A DNA stretch of 64,000 nt from Rhizobium herbae (GCF_019511375.1 NZ_JAEUAO010000001.1:1240001-1304000); one strand, 5' to 3'. Counted from the stretch's first letter, positions 34,440 through 43,121 are shown. The notes: generated by a model from the sequence alone, not told the origin. Made by a program: numbers and translations.

Positions 34440-35729
34440 TCAGGAGCCTTTGCCGCCGCACTTGCCGGTGGCAACGTTGAAGTTGCCGCAAGACATCGGC
34501 TTGCGCCAATCAGAGATCAGGTCTTTCGAGTCGGGCAGGTAGTCGGACCATTCGTCGCCGACAACCGCCGGCGTCTGCTGGACGATTTCGAACTGGCCGT
34601 CTTCCTGGATTTCACCGATCAGCACCGGCTTGGTGATGTGGTGGTTCGGCATGACTGTGGAATAGCCGCCCGAAAGGTTCGGAACGCTGGTGCCGATGAT
34701 CGTATCGAGAACCGCATCGGTGTCGGTGGTGCCGGCAGCTTCGACGGCCTTCACCCACGCGTTGAAGCCGATATAGGCGGCTTCCATCGGATCGTTGGTC
34801 ACGCGCTTGTCGTTCTTGGTGAAGGCGTGCCATTGCTTGATGAATTCGGCATTGACCGGAGCATCGACGGACTGGAAGTAGTTCCAGGCGGCCAGATGGC
34901 CGACCAGCGGCTTGGTATCGAGACCGGCAAGTTCTTCTTCGCCGACCGAGAATGCGACGACCGGGATATCGGTTGCCTTGATGCCCTTGTTGCCGAGCTC
35001 CTTGTAGAAGGGAACGTTGGCATCGCCATTGATGGTCGAGACGACGGCGGTCTTCTTGCCGGCCGAGCCGAATTCCTTGATCTTCGCCACTTCCGTCTGC
35101 CAGTCGGAGAAACCGAACGGCGTGTAGTTGATCATGATATCCTCTTTCGGGATACCCTTGGCAATCAGATAGGCTTCGAGGATCTTGTTGGTCGTGCGCG
35201 GATAGACATAGTCGGTGCCTTCAAGCACGAAACGCTCGACGCCTTCTGTGTTCATCAGGTAATCGACCGCCGGGATTGCCTGCTGGTTCGGAGCGGCGCC
35301 CGTGTAGAAGATGTTGCGCGATGATTCTTCGCCCTCATACTGGACAGGGTAGAAGAGCAGCGAATTCAGTTCTTCGAAGACCGGCAGAACGGACTTGCGC
35401 GACGACGAGGTCCAGCAGCCAAAGACGGCTGCGACCTTGTTGACGGAGATCAGTTCGCGCGCCTTTTCAGCAAACAGCGGCCAGTCGGACGCCGGGTCGA
35501 CGACGACGGCCTCAAGCTTCTTGCCGAGCAGGCCGCCCTTCTTGTTCTGCTCCTCGATGAGCATCAGCATGGCATCCTTGAGCGTCGTCTCGGAGATCGC
35601 CATGGTGCCGGAGAGTGAATGCAGGACCCCGACCTTGATCGTGTCCTCGGCGGCATGAACACCGGAGAATGCAGTCGTGGCAAGCGCACCGGCGAGGAAC
35701 GCGCTCATGACGTGAGATTTGATTTTCAT
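34440..35729 (-). CDS. urtA: Urea ABC transporter substrate-binding protein UrtA
   Basis: Periplasmic urea-binding protein of 429 residues of the amide/branched-chain type-1 fold. A signal peptide ends near residue 27 (SGVHAAED). Family segments are VGVLHSLSGTMAISETTLKD, FGCWTSSSRKSVLPVFE, LFYPVQYEGEESS and EGTDYVYPRTTN. The C-terminus ends with a GKCGGKGS-like segment containing two cysteines. ATG at 35729 follows GAGGGG. It is the first gene of the urt-ure unit and is divergent from the permease-kinase gene. Confidence 0.97.
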   Translation of the reverse strand: MKIKSHVMSAFLAGALATTAFSGVHAAEDTIKVGVLHSLSGTMAISETTLKDAMLMLIEEQNKKGGLLGKKLEAVVVDPASDWPLFAEKARELISVNKVAAVFGCWTSSSRKSVLPVFEELNSLLFYPVQYEGEESSRNIFYTGAAPNQQAIPAVDYLMNTEGVERFVLEGTDYVYPRTTNKILEAYLIAKGIPKEDIMINYTPFGFSDWQTEVAKIKEFGSAGKKTAVVSTINGDANVPFYKELGNKGIKATDIPVVAFSVGEEELAGLDTKPLVGHLAAWNYFQSVDAPVNAEFIKQWHAFTKNDKRVTNDPMEAAYIGFNAWVKAVEAAGTTDTDAVLDTIIGTSVPNLSGGYSTVMPNHHITKPVLIGEIQEDGQFEIVQQTPAVVGDEWSDYLPDSKDLISDWRKPMSCGNFNVATGKCGGKGS

Positions 35730-35770
35730 TGTGAACCCCTCTCGTTCTTTGGACGACGGCGCTTGGGAGA

Positions 35771-35789
35771 CCTTTACCGTTCGTAAAGG
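35771..35789. promoter_or_regulatory. Inverted repeat upstream of urtA
   Basis: CCTTTAC (35771-35777) and GTAAAGG (35783-35789) pair over CGTTC, 42-60 bases upstream of the urtA ATG. It could be an operator or promoter-overlapping site in the 210-base divergent region. No sigma-54 (-24/-12) element is visible there. Confidence 0.35.
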
Positions 35790-35819
35790 AACTATCCGCC
35801 GGGGGCAGAGAAACCTGTA

Positions 35820-35835
35820 TACGTCAATTGACGTA
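35820..35835. promoter_or_regulatory. Perfect 16-bp palindrome between urtA and the permease-kinase gene
   Basis: TACGTCAATTGACGTA is its own reverse complement. It sits about 90 bases upstream of urtA and about 105 bases upstream of the kinase start. The response regulator encoded downstream has a LuxR-type DNA-binding domain, many of which use palindromes of this length, so this is the leading candidate for its target. Confidence 0.5.
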
Positions 35836-35939
35836 GACACGGGGGCGAAGTGTGCAATGCAGCACCTTTAAGGATCGCGATCTTCTGTGCTACCACTTTG
35901 TCGCGGACGCAAAGACAGCAAGGGGATCCGACACCGCCG

Positions 35940-38900
35940 ATGACAGCCCGCCAGCGCATCATACCGGTCCGGCGTGAATATAACCGCTGGGTCGCCAACC
36001 AGACGCTGGAAGACTATGCGCTGCGTTTCACTGCCAAGAGCGCCCGGCAATTCTCCTCGCAGCGCATTTCCCAGACGGCGATCGGGGCGATCTCCTTTCT
36101 GGCGCTCGAGGCAATCGGCGGGGCGATCACGCTCTCCTACGGCACCACCAACGCCGTCATCGCCATTCTGGCGGCCAGCATCGTCATGCTCGCCGTCGGC
36201 CTGCCGATCAGCCGCTATGCCATCCGCCATGGCGTCGACATCGACCTCCTCACCCGCGGCGCGAGCTTCGGCTATATCGGCTCGACCATCACCTCGCTGA
36301 TCTATGCGAGCTTCACCTTCATGCTCTTTGCCATCGAGGCCTCGATCATGTCGGCGGCGCTGGAACTTGCGCTCGGCATCCCGGTCTGGATCGGCTATAT
36401 CGTCAGCGCTGTCATGGTCATCCCGCTGGTGACGCATGGCGTTCGGCTGATCAGCAAGTTCCAGCTGGTGACCCAGCCATTCTGGATCATTCTCAACATC
36501 CTGCCCTTCATCTTCATCGCGCTCGCCGACTGGAGCAAATTCGACGTCTGGGTGGCCTTTGCCGGTGCCCACAAGTCGGCCGGTGCCCCGGGGTCCCTGG
36601 CACCCTTTTCCATTGCCGAGTTCGGTGCGGCGTCGGCCGTGATCCTCGCCCTGATGGCGCAGATCGGCGAACAGGTGGACTTCCTGCGCTTCCTGCCGCC
36701 GGAAGGGCAGCGCAAGCTGCATCATCGGATCGCCGTATTCCTGGCCGGCTCCGGCTGGGTGATCGTCGGCGCGCCGAAATTGCTGGCAGGCTCCTTCCTG
36801 GTCGTGCTCTGCCTCAGCGCCGGCGTTCCGGTCGAGGACGCGGCGGATCCGGCACATATGTACCTGACCGCATTCGGCTACATGATCCCGTGGCACAATG
36901 CGGCCTTGCTGCTGATGGCCGCCTTCGTGGTCGTTTCGCAATTGAAGATCAACGTGATGAATGCTTACGCGGGATCGCTCGCCTGGTCGAACTTCTTCTC
37001 GCGCCTGACCCACAGCCACCCCGGCCGCGTCGTCTGGCTGATGTTCAACGTGGCGATCGCCCTGCTACTGATGGAACTCGGCATCTACAAGCTGCTGGAG
37101 GAAACGCTGGGGATCTTCTCGATCATCGCCATGTCCTGGCTCTGCACCATCTCGGCCGACCTCTTCGTCAATAAGCCGCTGGGTCTGGCGCCGGCAAACA
37201 TCGAGTTCAAGCGCGCCCATCTCTATGACATCAATCCGGTCGGCGTCGGCGCCATGACGCTGTCGGCCTTGATCGCCCTCACCGCCCATTTCGGGCTGTT
37301 CGGGGCGATGGCGTCGTCGTTGGCGCCCTATCTTGCGCTGATCACCGCCTTCATCGCCTCTCCCGCCATCGCCTGGGCGACGAAGGGCAAATACTATCTC
37401 GCCCGCAAGCCGCGCCAGAGCTGGAAAAAGCTGTCCACCGTCACCTGCTCGATCTGCGAACATCCGTTCGAACCCGAGGACATGGCCTGGTGCCCTGCCT
37501 ACTCCGCGCCGATCTGCTCGCTCTGCTGCTCGCTCGACAGCCGCTGCCACGACATGTGCAAACCGCATGCGAGCTTCAACTACCAGACGGCCGTGGTTGC
37601 CAGGACATTGCTGCCGCAGAAGGTGACGGAAACGCTTTCCACGCGCCTTGGCCGCTACGGGATCGCCGTTGTGCTGTCGGTTGCAGGCATCGGCATCATC
37701 CTGGCGATGATAGCGCACCAGACCGGCAGCGCATCGCCTGAGACCGCCGCGGTGATCAACCGGACGATCGGCATTGTCTTCTTCGTCTTTGCTGTCGTCA
37801 CCGGCATCGTCTGCTGGTTCTACGTCCTGGCGCATGACAGCCGGCTGGTGGCGGAGGAGGAATCCTCGCGCCAGAACACCTTGCTGCTGAAGGAAATCGC
37901 CGCCCACAAGAAGACCGACGCGGCCCTGCAATATGCCAAGGAAACGGCGGAGGCAGCCAACCGCGCCAAGAGCCGCTATGTCGTGGGGCTCAGCCATGAA
38001 CTGCGCACACCGCTCAACGCCGTGCTCGGCTACGCGCAGATCCTCGAACGCGACGAGACCATTCCGGCACCGCGTCAATCAGCGATCAAGGTGATCAAGC
38101 GCAGTGCCGACCACCTGTCGGGCCTGATCGACGGGCTGCTCGATATTTCCAAGATCGAGGCCGGCCGGCTGCAGGTCTATTCCAATGAGATCAACATCCA
38201 GGATTTCCTCGACCAGATCGTCGACATGTTCCGCCCGCAGGCGCAAGCCAAGGGCCTGGTCTTTGCGCAGGAGCGGGCAAGCACCCTGCCGCAATATGTC
38301 CGCACCGATGAGAAACGGCTGCGCCAGATCCTCGTCAACCTGCTCTCAAATGCCATCAAGTTCACCGACACCGGCACGATCCGCTTCGATGTCGCCTATC
38401 GCAGCCAGGTCGCGACCTTCACCGTCTCCGATACCGGTCGCGGCATTTCGCAAGCCGACCTGCCCCGCATCTTCGAACCCTTCCAGCGTGGCGAGGCCGA
38501 ACATGTCCGGCCGATGCCGGGCCTTGGGCTGGGGCTCACCATCACCCGGCTTCTGACCCAGACGCTCGGCGGCGAGATCGTCGTCGACAGCGAGCGCGAC
38601 AAGGGTTCGACCTTCCGGGTCCGCCTGATGCTTTCGGCAATCAACCGGCCGACCGCCTCGCTCCCCTCGGTGCGCAAGATCGCCGGCTATGCCGGACCGC
38701 GCCGAACGATCGTCGTCGTCGACGACAACGAGGATCACCGCGACTTGATGCGTGAGGTGCTGATGCCGCTCGATTTCGTCGTCCTGACGGCAGCGGGCGG
38801 AACGGAATGCCTGACGCTGATCGAGGGCATCGAGCCCGATCTCTTCCTGATCGACATCTCAATGCCCGGCATGAACGGCTGGCAGTTGGTCACCCGCCTG

Positions 38901-39329
38901 CGCGAGTACGGACAAACCGCTCCGATCATCATGCTGTCGGCCAATATCGGCGACAGTAGCGAGGCAGAGAGTCACACCGGCCACAACGACAGCCTTGCCA
39001 AGCCTTTCGATATCCGCCAGTTGCACGACAGGCTGGCTGTCCATCTGGCGCTCAAATGGGAATACAGCGATATGGCTGCACCGGCGCCTAAGCCGAAGGC
39101 CAACGCCAAGGTCAAGACGCCCGGTGTCGCCCATGTCGAGGAACTGATCCGGCTGGGTGAAATCGGCTATGTCCGCGGCATCGAGGCAAAGCTCGCCGAT
39201 CTCGCCCGTCTCGAGGAAAATCAGCCCTTCACCGAGGCGGTGAAGACCTATGTTCAGGCTTTCGACCTTGCCGGCTATGCCGATTTCCTCCAGACCATAA
39301 ACAGACAAGGGAGAGCCGCCGGTGAATGA
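35940..39329 (+). CDS. Hybrid sensor histidine kinase fused to an NCS1-like permease domain
   Basis: Membrane sensor of 1129 residues. Residues 1-485 resemble nucleobase:cation symporter-1 (purine-cytosine permease) proteins, with about 12 helices and the N-terminal motif VRREYNRWVANQTLEDYALRF. Residues 500-545 form a cysteine cluster (C503, C506, C518, C526, C529, C530, C536, C540, H543), probably a zinc site. Two more helices follow (about 573-592 and 607-631), then a HisKA domain with H686 (GLSHELRTPLNAVLGYA), an HATPase domain (to about 900) and a receiver domain with D972 (FLIDISMPG). A 90-residue helical tail ends it. ATG at 35940 fits homologue-like sequence; a GTG at 35850 with GGGGGCGAA would add 30 residues. 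It overlaps the next regulator gene by eight bases and is divergent from urtA, so sensing of urea or a related compound is inferred. Confidence 0.85.
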   Translation: MTARQRIIPVRREYNRWVANQTLEDYALRFTAKSARQFSSQRISQTAIGAISFLALEAIGGAITLSYGTTNAVIAILAASIVMLAVGLPISRYAIRHGVDIDLLTRGASFGYIGSTITSLIYASFTFMLFAIEASIMSAALELALGIPVWIGYIVSAVMVIPLVTHGVRLISKFQLVTQPFWIILNILPFIFIALADWSKFDVWVAFAGAHKSAGAPGSLAPFSIAEFGAASAVILALMAQIGEQVDFLRFLPPEGQRKLHHRIAVFLAGSGWVIVGAPKLLAGSFLVVLCLSAGVPVEDAADPAHMYLTAFGYMIPWHNAALLLMAAFVVVSQLKINVMNAYAGSLAWSNFFSRLTHSHPGRVVWLMFNVAIALLLMELGIYKLLEETLGIFSIIAMSWLCTISADLFVNKPLGLAPANIEFKRAHLYDINPVGVGAMTLSALIALTAHFGLFGAMASSLAPYLALITAFIASPAIAWATKGKYYLARKPRQSWKKLSTVTCSICEHPFEPEDMAWCPAYSAPICSLCCSLDSRCHDMCKPHASFNYQTAVVARTLLPQKVTETLSTRLGRYGIAVVLSVAGIGIILAMIAHQTGSASPETAAVINRTIGIVFFVFAVVTGIVCWFYVLAHDSRLVAEEESSRQNTLLLKEIAAHKKTDAALQYAKETAEAANRAKSRYVVGLSHELRTPLNAVLGYAQILERDETIPAPRQSAIKVIKRSADHLSGLIDGLLDISKIEAGRLQVYSNEINIQDFLDQIVDMFRPQAQAKGLVFAQERASTLPQYVRTDEKRLRQILVNLLSNAIKFTDTGTIRFDVAYRSQVATFTVSDTGRGISQADLPRIFEPFQRGEAEHVRPMPGLGLGLTITRLLTQTLGGEIVVDSERDKGSTFRVRLMLSAINRPTASLPSVRKIAGYAGPRRTIVVVDDNEDHRDLMREVLMPLDFVVLTAAGGTECLTLIEGIEPDLFLIDISMPGMNGWQLVTRLREYGQTAPIIMLSANIGDSSEAESHTGHNDSLAKPFDIRQLHDRLAVHLALKWEYSDMAAPAPKPKANAKVKTPGVAHVEELIRLGEIGYVRGIEAKLADLARLEENQPFTEAVKTYVQAFDLAGYADFLQTINRQGRAAGE

Positions 39330-40242
39330 CGCAGTCCATCCACGCGATATCGTGCTCATCGTGGATGATTCTCCGGAAACGCTGGGCTTCCTCACCGATG
39401 CACTCGAACAATCCGGGTTCTCGGTACTGATCGCCACGTCCGGCAAGGCTGCGATCAATGTCGTTGACCGCATCACGCCGGATATCATCCTGATGGATGC
39501 GGTCATGCCCGGCATGGACGGTTTCGACACCTGCCGCAGCCTCAAGGCCAACCCCGGCATCGCTCAGGTTCCGGTGATCTTCATGACCGGGCTTACGGAG
39601 ACCGAACATATCGTCCGCGCGCTCGAATCCGGCGGCGTCGACTATCTTTCGAAACCCATCAACATCGACGAGCTGCGCGCCCGCATCCGCGTTCATCTCG
39701 CCAATGCGCGCTCGGCGCAAAGCGCGCGCGTGGCGCTGGATGCGGCCGGGCGGCACCTGCTTGCGGTGCGTGGTTCCGGCAGCATCCAATGGTCGACGCC
39801 GCAGGCAACGCGGCTGGTCAATGCCGCAACGGGCCGGGACGACGGGCTGGAGACGCTCGCCGACCATATCCGCACCTGGCTGGAGGAGCGCCAAAGACAC
39901 GGTGTCTCCAAGGAGCCGCTGATGATCCACCAGCATGGGCAACCGGTCCTGCAGCTTGCCTATCTCGGCGCCATCGGCGGCGATGAATTCCTGTTCCGCC
40001 TCACCGGCGTCAGCCAGACCAGCGACGACGACATTCTCAGGCAGAATTTTTCGCTGACGGTACGCGAGGCCCAGGTGCTGCTCTGGATCGCCAAGGGCAA
40101 GTCGAACCGCGACATCGGCGAAATCCTGGGCTTGAGCGCGCGCACCGTCAACAAGCACCTGGAACAGATCTACGTGAAGCTCGGCGTCGAAAACCGTGCT
40201 TCTGCCGCGGTCAAAGCGGCGAACGCCTTGCGCGAGGTCTAG
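39322..40242 (+). CDS. LuxR-type response regulator, partner of the permease-kinase
   Basis: DNA-binding response regulator of 306 residues. The receiver domain (about 9-125) has acidic residues D15/D16, phosphoacceptor D59 (IILMDAVMPGMDG) and the conserved lysine (LSKPINIDEL). A linker of about 100 residues follows, then a LuxR helix-turn-helix (about 235-295; LTVREAQVLLWIAKGKSNRD, LSARTVNKHLEQIYVKL). The GTG start overlaps the end of the kinase gene (GTGAATGA), indicating tight translational coupling, and GGGAGAG precedes it. It is the natural output of the NCS1-kinase. The palindrome at 35820-35835 is a likely target, which would put urt and ure transcription under this pair. Confidence 0.92.
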   Translation: MNDAVHPRDIVLIVDDSPETLGFLTDALEQSGFSVLIATSGKAAINVVDRITPDIILMDAVMPGMDGFDTCRSLKANPGIAQVPVIFMTGLTETEHIVRALESGGVDYLSKPINIDELRARIRVHLANARSAQSARVALDAAGRHLLAVRGSGSIQWSTPQATRLVNAATGRDDGLETLADHIRTWLEERQRHGVSKEPLMIHQHGQPVLQLAYLGAIGGDEFLFRLTGVSQTSDDDILRQNFSLTVREAQVLLWIAKGKSNRDIGEILGLSARTVNKHLEQIYVKLGVENRASAAVKAANALREV

Positions 40243-40354
40243 AGTGTGATGCCGAACAAGCGCCTTTCGCACGACATCAGGCTCTGCTTCCCTGGTTCCA
40301 GAGCGGATGCGGGGTCAGGTCGTTTCGACTGAAATCATTCGGCTCCAGCCGCCG

Positions 40355-40747
40355 TCAATAGGAATGCGGTGGGACGAAGAGACAGATGGTCCGGCTTCTT
40401 TCCTGACCGGCGACAGAGCACCAATGGTACTCGCCGTCCGGCGAGGTCCTGACGCGCGTATCCTTGTAGGGTACGACCTCACCGGTAATATTGATGACAT
40501 AGCCTTGCGGCCTCTCGCTGATCGCCTTGGTGGCGACTGGCCGGCAATCCTGATTGGAGCAGCAGGAGAACGGGTAACTCCAGCCGGACGGCGCATCATG
40601 CGCCTTGGCCACCGCAGGCCACAAGCCAGCTGCAATCAGCGGCGGTATGAGCCAGGCGAGGTAGTATCTTCTTTCCTGAAGGACGAAGATCGCGACCGAA
40701 ACATGTCCATCGGAGATGGGGCGGTAGGCTACCTTTGAGAAGCGCAT
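40355..40747 (-). CDS. Small exported or membrane-anchored hypothetical protein
   Basis: Protein of 130 residues with a hydrophobic segment at about 27-46 (YYLAWLIPPLIAAGLWPAVA) ending in AKAHDAP, which looks like an internal signal peptide or anchor. The mature part has SYPFSCCSNQDCRPV, a later CSVAG and CLF, giving five cysteines that may form disulfides. ATG at 40747 has AGGAG six bases upstream. A shorter signal-peptide form could begin later. I do not recognise the function; similar short proteins occur in rhizobia. Confidence 0.65.
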   Translation of the reverse strand: MRFSKVAYRPISDGHVSVAIFVLQERRYYLAWLIPPLIAAGLWPAVAKAHDAPSGWSYPFSCCSNQDCRPVATKAISERPQGYVINITGEVVPYKDTRVRTSPDGEYHWCSVAGQERSRTICLFVPPHSY

Positions 40748-40987
40748 GAAGAACTCCTGGTTTGGGACCACTGCTGTTCCCGCCGTCGAAGCGTTTCTTC
40801 CCGCATGCCGGCTGACGTCGGCAAGCTGCGCCGACGCCGACATCAGCATGACCCCTTCCGGGTCCTGCCTCCGTTCCTGGACATGGCGCCACGACAATCC
40901 CTGGGTGGTGCCAGCCTGCCTTATATTTGAGCATTATCCGCCGATTTGTCCGCGGCGGCAATCGGCGGCCGTCGACAAACGCTCCAC

Positions 40988-41156
40988 GTTGCAATATCGC
41001 AACATTCTAATATTTAGCATTTGTAAGTCAGGGACTTATGCAGCGCGATCCGGAAGCTGCCGGCTTCGCGACAGCGCCGGGACGTTCCCGGCAGCTTTCA
41101 TGCCCATCGAATTGGGGCTCCCGCGCGACGATCGGGGCGCCAGGGTAGCGCCCCGA
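40988..41156. other. Hairpin-rich gap next to the hydrolase gene
   Basis: Four consecutive inverted repeats lie in the 419-base space 40748-41166. They are GTTGC/GCAAC (40988-41003), TAAGTC/GACTTA (41024-41038), AAGCTGCCGG/CCGGCAGCTT (41054-41097) and TCGGGGCGC/GCGCCCCGA (41132-41156). A further stem, GCCGGGA/TCCCGGC (41076-41092), excludes the third. The last one, 11 bases after the hydrolase stop, may act in termination. The stretch 40748-40987 holds the upstream region of the small exported protein and nothing else clear. Confidence 0.4.
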
Positions 41157-41166
41157 AAGGTTGTCG

Positions 41167-42165
41167 TCAGCCTTTCAGGAAGGCGAGCATGTCGTCGTTC
41201 AGCTGCTGCTTGTGGGTATCGGTGATGCCGTGCGGCCCACCAGCATAGACCTTCAGCGTGGCGTGCGGCACCAGCGCCTTGGAAGCGCGGGCTGCAGCGT
41301 CGATCGGCACGATCTGGTCGTCGTCACCGTGGACGATCAGCGTCGGGATGTCGAACTTCTTCAGGTCCTCGGTGAAGTCGGTTTCGGAAAACGCCTTGAT
41401 CGAGTCATAGGTATTCTTGTGGCCGGCCATCATGCCCTGCAGCCAGAATGAGTCGATCATGCCCTGCGAGGGCTTGGCACCGGGCCGGTTGAAGCCGAAG
41501 AACGGGCCTGAAGCGATATCCTTGTAGAGTTGCGAGCGGTCGGCGATCGACGCTGCACGGATGCCATCGAACACCTCGATCGGCAGGCCACCGGGATTGG
41601 CAGCAGTCTTGAGCATCAGCGGCGGCACGGCGGCGATCAGACCGGCCCTGGCCACACGGCTGGTACCATGGCGGCCGATATAGCGGCTGATCTCGCCGCC
41701 GCCCGTGGAGAAGCCGAACAGCGAAACGGCGTTCAACTCCAGGACTTCGATCAGATCGGCCAGGTCATCGGCATAGTGATCCATATCGTTGCCGTGCCAG
41801 GGCTGGGAGGATCGGCCGTGACCGCGACGGTCATGTGTAATGACGCGGAAACCGTGATCGGCAAGATGCAGCGCCTGGGCTTCCCAGCTGTCGGAAGACA
41901 GCGGCCAGCCGTGGCTGAGAATGACGACGGGGCCATCCTTCGGACCCCAGTCCTTGTAGTAGATCTCGACTCCATCGCGGGTGAGGATGGTGTTGACGCT
42001 CTGCTTTACCGGCGAGCGATCTGCCGACGCGCGCGCAGCCTGTTCCTCGGCGTGTGCGCGCGCGCCGGCCAGAGCGCCGGATACGGCGGCGATCCCTGCT
42101 CCGCCGACACCGGCAAGCAGGACGTTACGACGGGAAAAATTCTGGTTGTTGGCGCTATCGGACAT
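41167..42165 (-). CDS. Alpha/beta hydrolase, non-heme chloroperoxidase-like, Tat-exported
   Basis: Hydrolase of 332 residues. A twin-arginine-type signal is present ([20 protein letters not shown]), ending near AHAEE around residue 38. The alpha/beta core has the nucleophile elbow GFSTGGG, the oxyanion region [11 protein letters not shown], the acid in [10 protein letters not shown] and the histidine in [10 protein letters not shown], as in cofactor-free haloperoxidases and esterases. ATG at 42165 follows AAAGGAG. It is divergent from an OhrR-like regulator with three palindromes between them, so peroxide-inducible expression is likely; the natural substrate is unknown. Confidence 0.88.
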   Translation of the reverse strand: MSDSANNQNFSRRNVLLAGVGGAGIAAVSGALAGARAHAEEQAARASADRSPVKQSVNTILTRDGVEIYYKDWGPKDGPVVILSHGWPLSSDSWEAQALHLADHGFRVITHDRRGHGRSSQPWHGNDMDHYADDLADLIEVLELNAVSLFGFSTGGGEISRYIGRHGTSRVARAGLIAAVPPLMLKTAANPGGLPIEVFDGIRAASIADRSQLYKDIASGPFFGFNRPGAKPSQGMIDSFWLQGMMAGHKNTYDSIKAFSETDFTEDLKKFDIPTLIVHGDDDQIVPIDAAARASKALVPHATLKVYAGGPHGITDTHKQQLNDDMLAFLKG

Positions 42166-42220
42166 TTGGTTGCTCCTTTGCGATGCCGCTGGCGACGCTG
42201 AGTTTATGACATACGATTTA

Positions 42221-42362
42221 ATCGCGCGCGATATTAGTATCCGAGGCTTCCACTTGATCAGCTCAGCCGACGCAGAACAATTTGTGCTCAATCAAATCGT
42301 GCACGATGTTTATCCGCCGGCGTTTCGAATGTCAATGCCTTGCTTTAAATCGCGAACGATTT
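42221..42362. promoter_or_regulatory. Three related palindromes between the hydrolase and ohrR-like genes
   Basis: ATCGCGCGCGAT (42221-42232), ATCGTGCACGAT (42296-42307) and AAATCG-CGAA-CGATTT (42347-42362) share an ATCG...CGAT outline. They are spaced 75 and 53 bases apart (centres) within the 230-base divergent region. They are good candidates for binding sites of the MarR/OhrR-type regulator. No consensus was computed. Confidence 0.5.
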
Positions 42363-42395
42363 ATCTTGCGCGCGACGGATAAAGGACGGGACACA

Positions 42396-42845
42396 ATGGA
42401 TCAAACATCGACCGGCAAGACCGACACGGTAAAACTCGACGACTTCCTTTGTTTCGCCATCTATTCCGCCAACCACGCCCTCAACCGCGTCTACAAGCCG
42501 CTGCTCGACGAGATCGGGCTTACCTATACGCAGTACATAGCCATGGTCACGCTCTGGGAGCAGGATGACCGAACGGTCGGCAGCCTGGGCGAAAAGCTGT
42601 TTCTGGAATCGAGCACACTGACGCCGGTGCTGAAACGTCTGGAAGGTTTGGGGCTCATCGCCCGGACGCGCGACAAGACGGATGAGCGGCAGGTGCGGGT
42701 GCAATTGACGGCAGCGGGACGCGCGCTTCAAGCTCGGGCGAAAACCATTCCGCCCTGCATTCTCGAGGCAAGCGGCCTGGAGGTGGAGGAATTGGCGCGG
42801 CTCAAGAAAGAGATCGCGGCGCTGAGATCATCGCTGCTGCGATAG
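42396..42845 (+). CDS. ohrR: MarR-family regulator, OhrR-like peroxide sensor
   Basis: Winged-helix repressor of 149 residues. The N-terminal DDFLCFAIYSANHALNRVYK segment carries the cysteine and surrounding residues that in OhrR are oxidised by organic hydroperoxides. The recognition part is in GEKLFLESSTLTPVLKRLE, and the wing is in RTRDKTDERQVRVQLT. ATG at 42396 with AAAGGACGGG upstream is used. It is divergent from the alpha/beta hydrolase instead of the usual ohr peroxidase, which is not in the window. A second cysteine (PPCILEASG) lies near residue 125. Confidence 0.85.
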   Translation: MDQTSTGKTDTVKLDDFLCFAIYSANHALNRVYKPLLDEIGLTYTQYIAMVTLWEQDDRTVGSLGEKLFLESSTLTPVLKRLEGLGLIARTRDKTDERQVRVQLTAAGRALQARAKTIPPCILEASGLEVEELARLKKEIAALRSSLLR

Positions 42846-42929
42846 CCACGCCCTGCAGGCAAGGTGTTGCGCTGTCTCCACGGCCAGCAGGGCTATCGCA
42901 TATAAACTGAAGGCGATTGCGACAAGCTC

Positions 42930-43072
42930 CCTCTTCTCCCCGCCGGGGAGAAGTGCCGAGCGTATGCGAGGCGATGAGGGGGTTTTCTCGGCAATTTCGG
43001 CGCTATAGCCGCCGCCCCCTCATCCGGCGCTTCGCGCCACCTTCTCCCCGCCGGGGAGAAGAGGGAGACCGC
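42930..43072. repeat. Palindromic intergenic repeat, family 2, copy B (two GC palindromes)
   Basis: The palindrome CTTCTCCCCGCCGGGGAGAAG occurs at both ends, around the blocks TGCGAGGCGATGAGGGGGTT and GCGCTTCGCGCCACC. It is shared with copy A at 6918-7032. It lies in the 327-base space (42846-43172) between the converging ohrR-like and livJ genes, which holds nothing else but the livJ terminator. Confidence 0.75.
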
Positions 43073-43121
43073 CGCATATCCATATGCGATAGCCCTGACA
43101 CCGCCGGGACCGATAATGCAA

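Noticed and set aside
35730..35939. Sigma-54 promoter for urtA
   Set aside because: No GG-N10-GC element with TGGC and TTGC boxes could be found on the minus strand of the divergent region.
38690..39100. Frameshifted separate response-regulator gene inside the kinase
   Set aside because: The receiver domain is in frame with the kinase and the sequence is continuous; it is a hybrid kinase.
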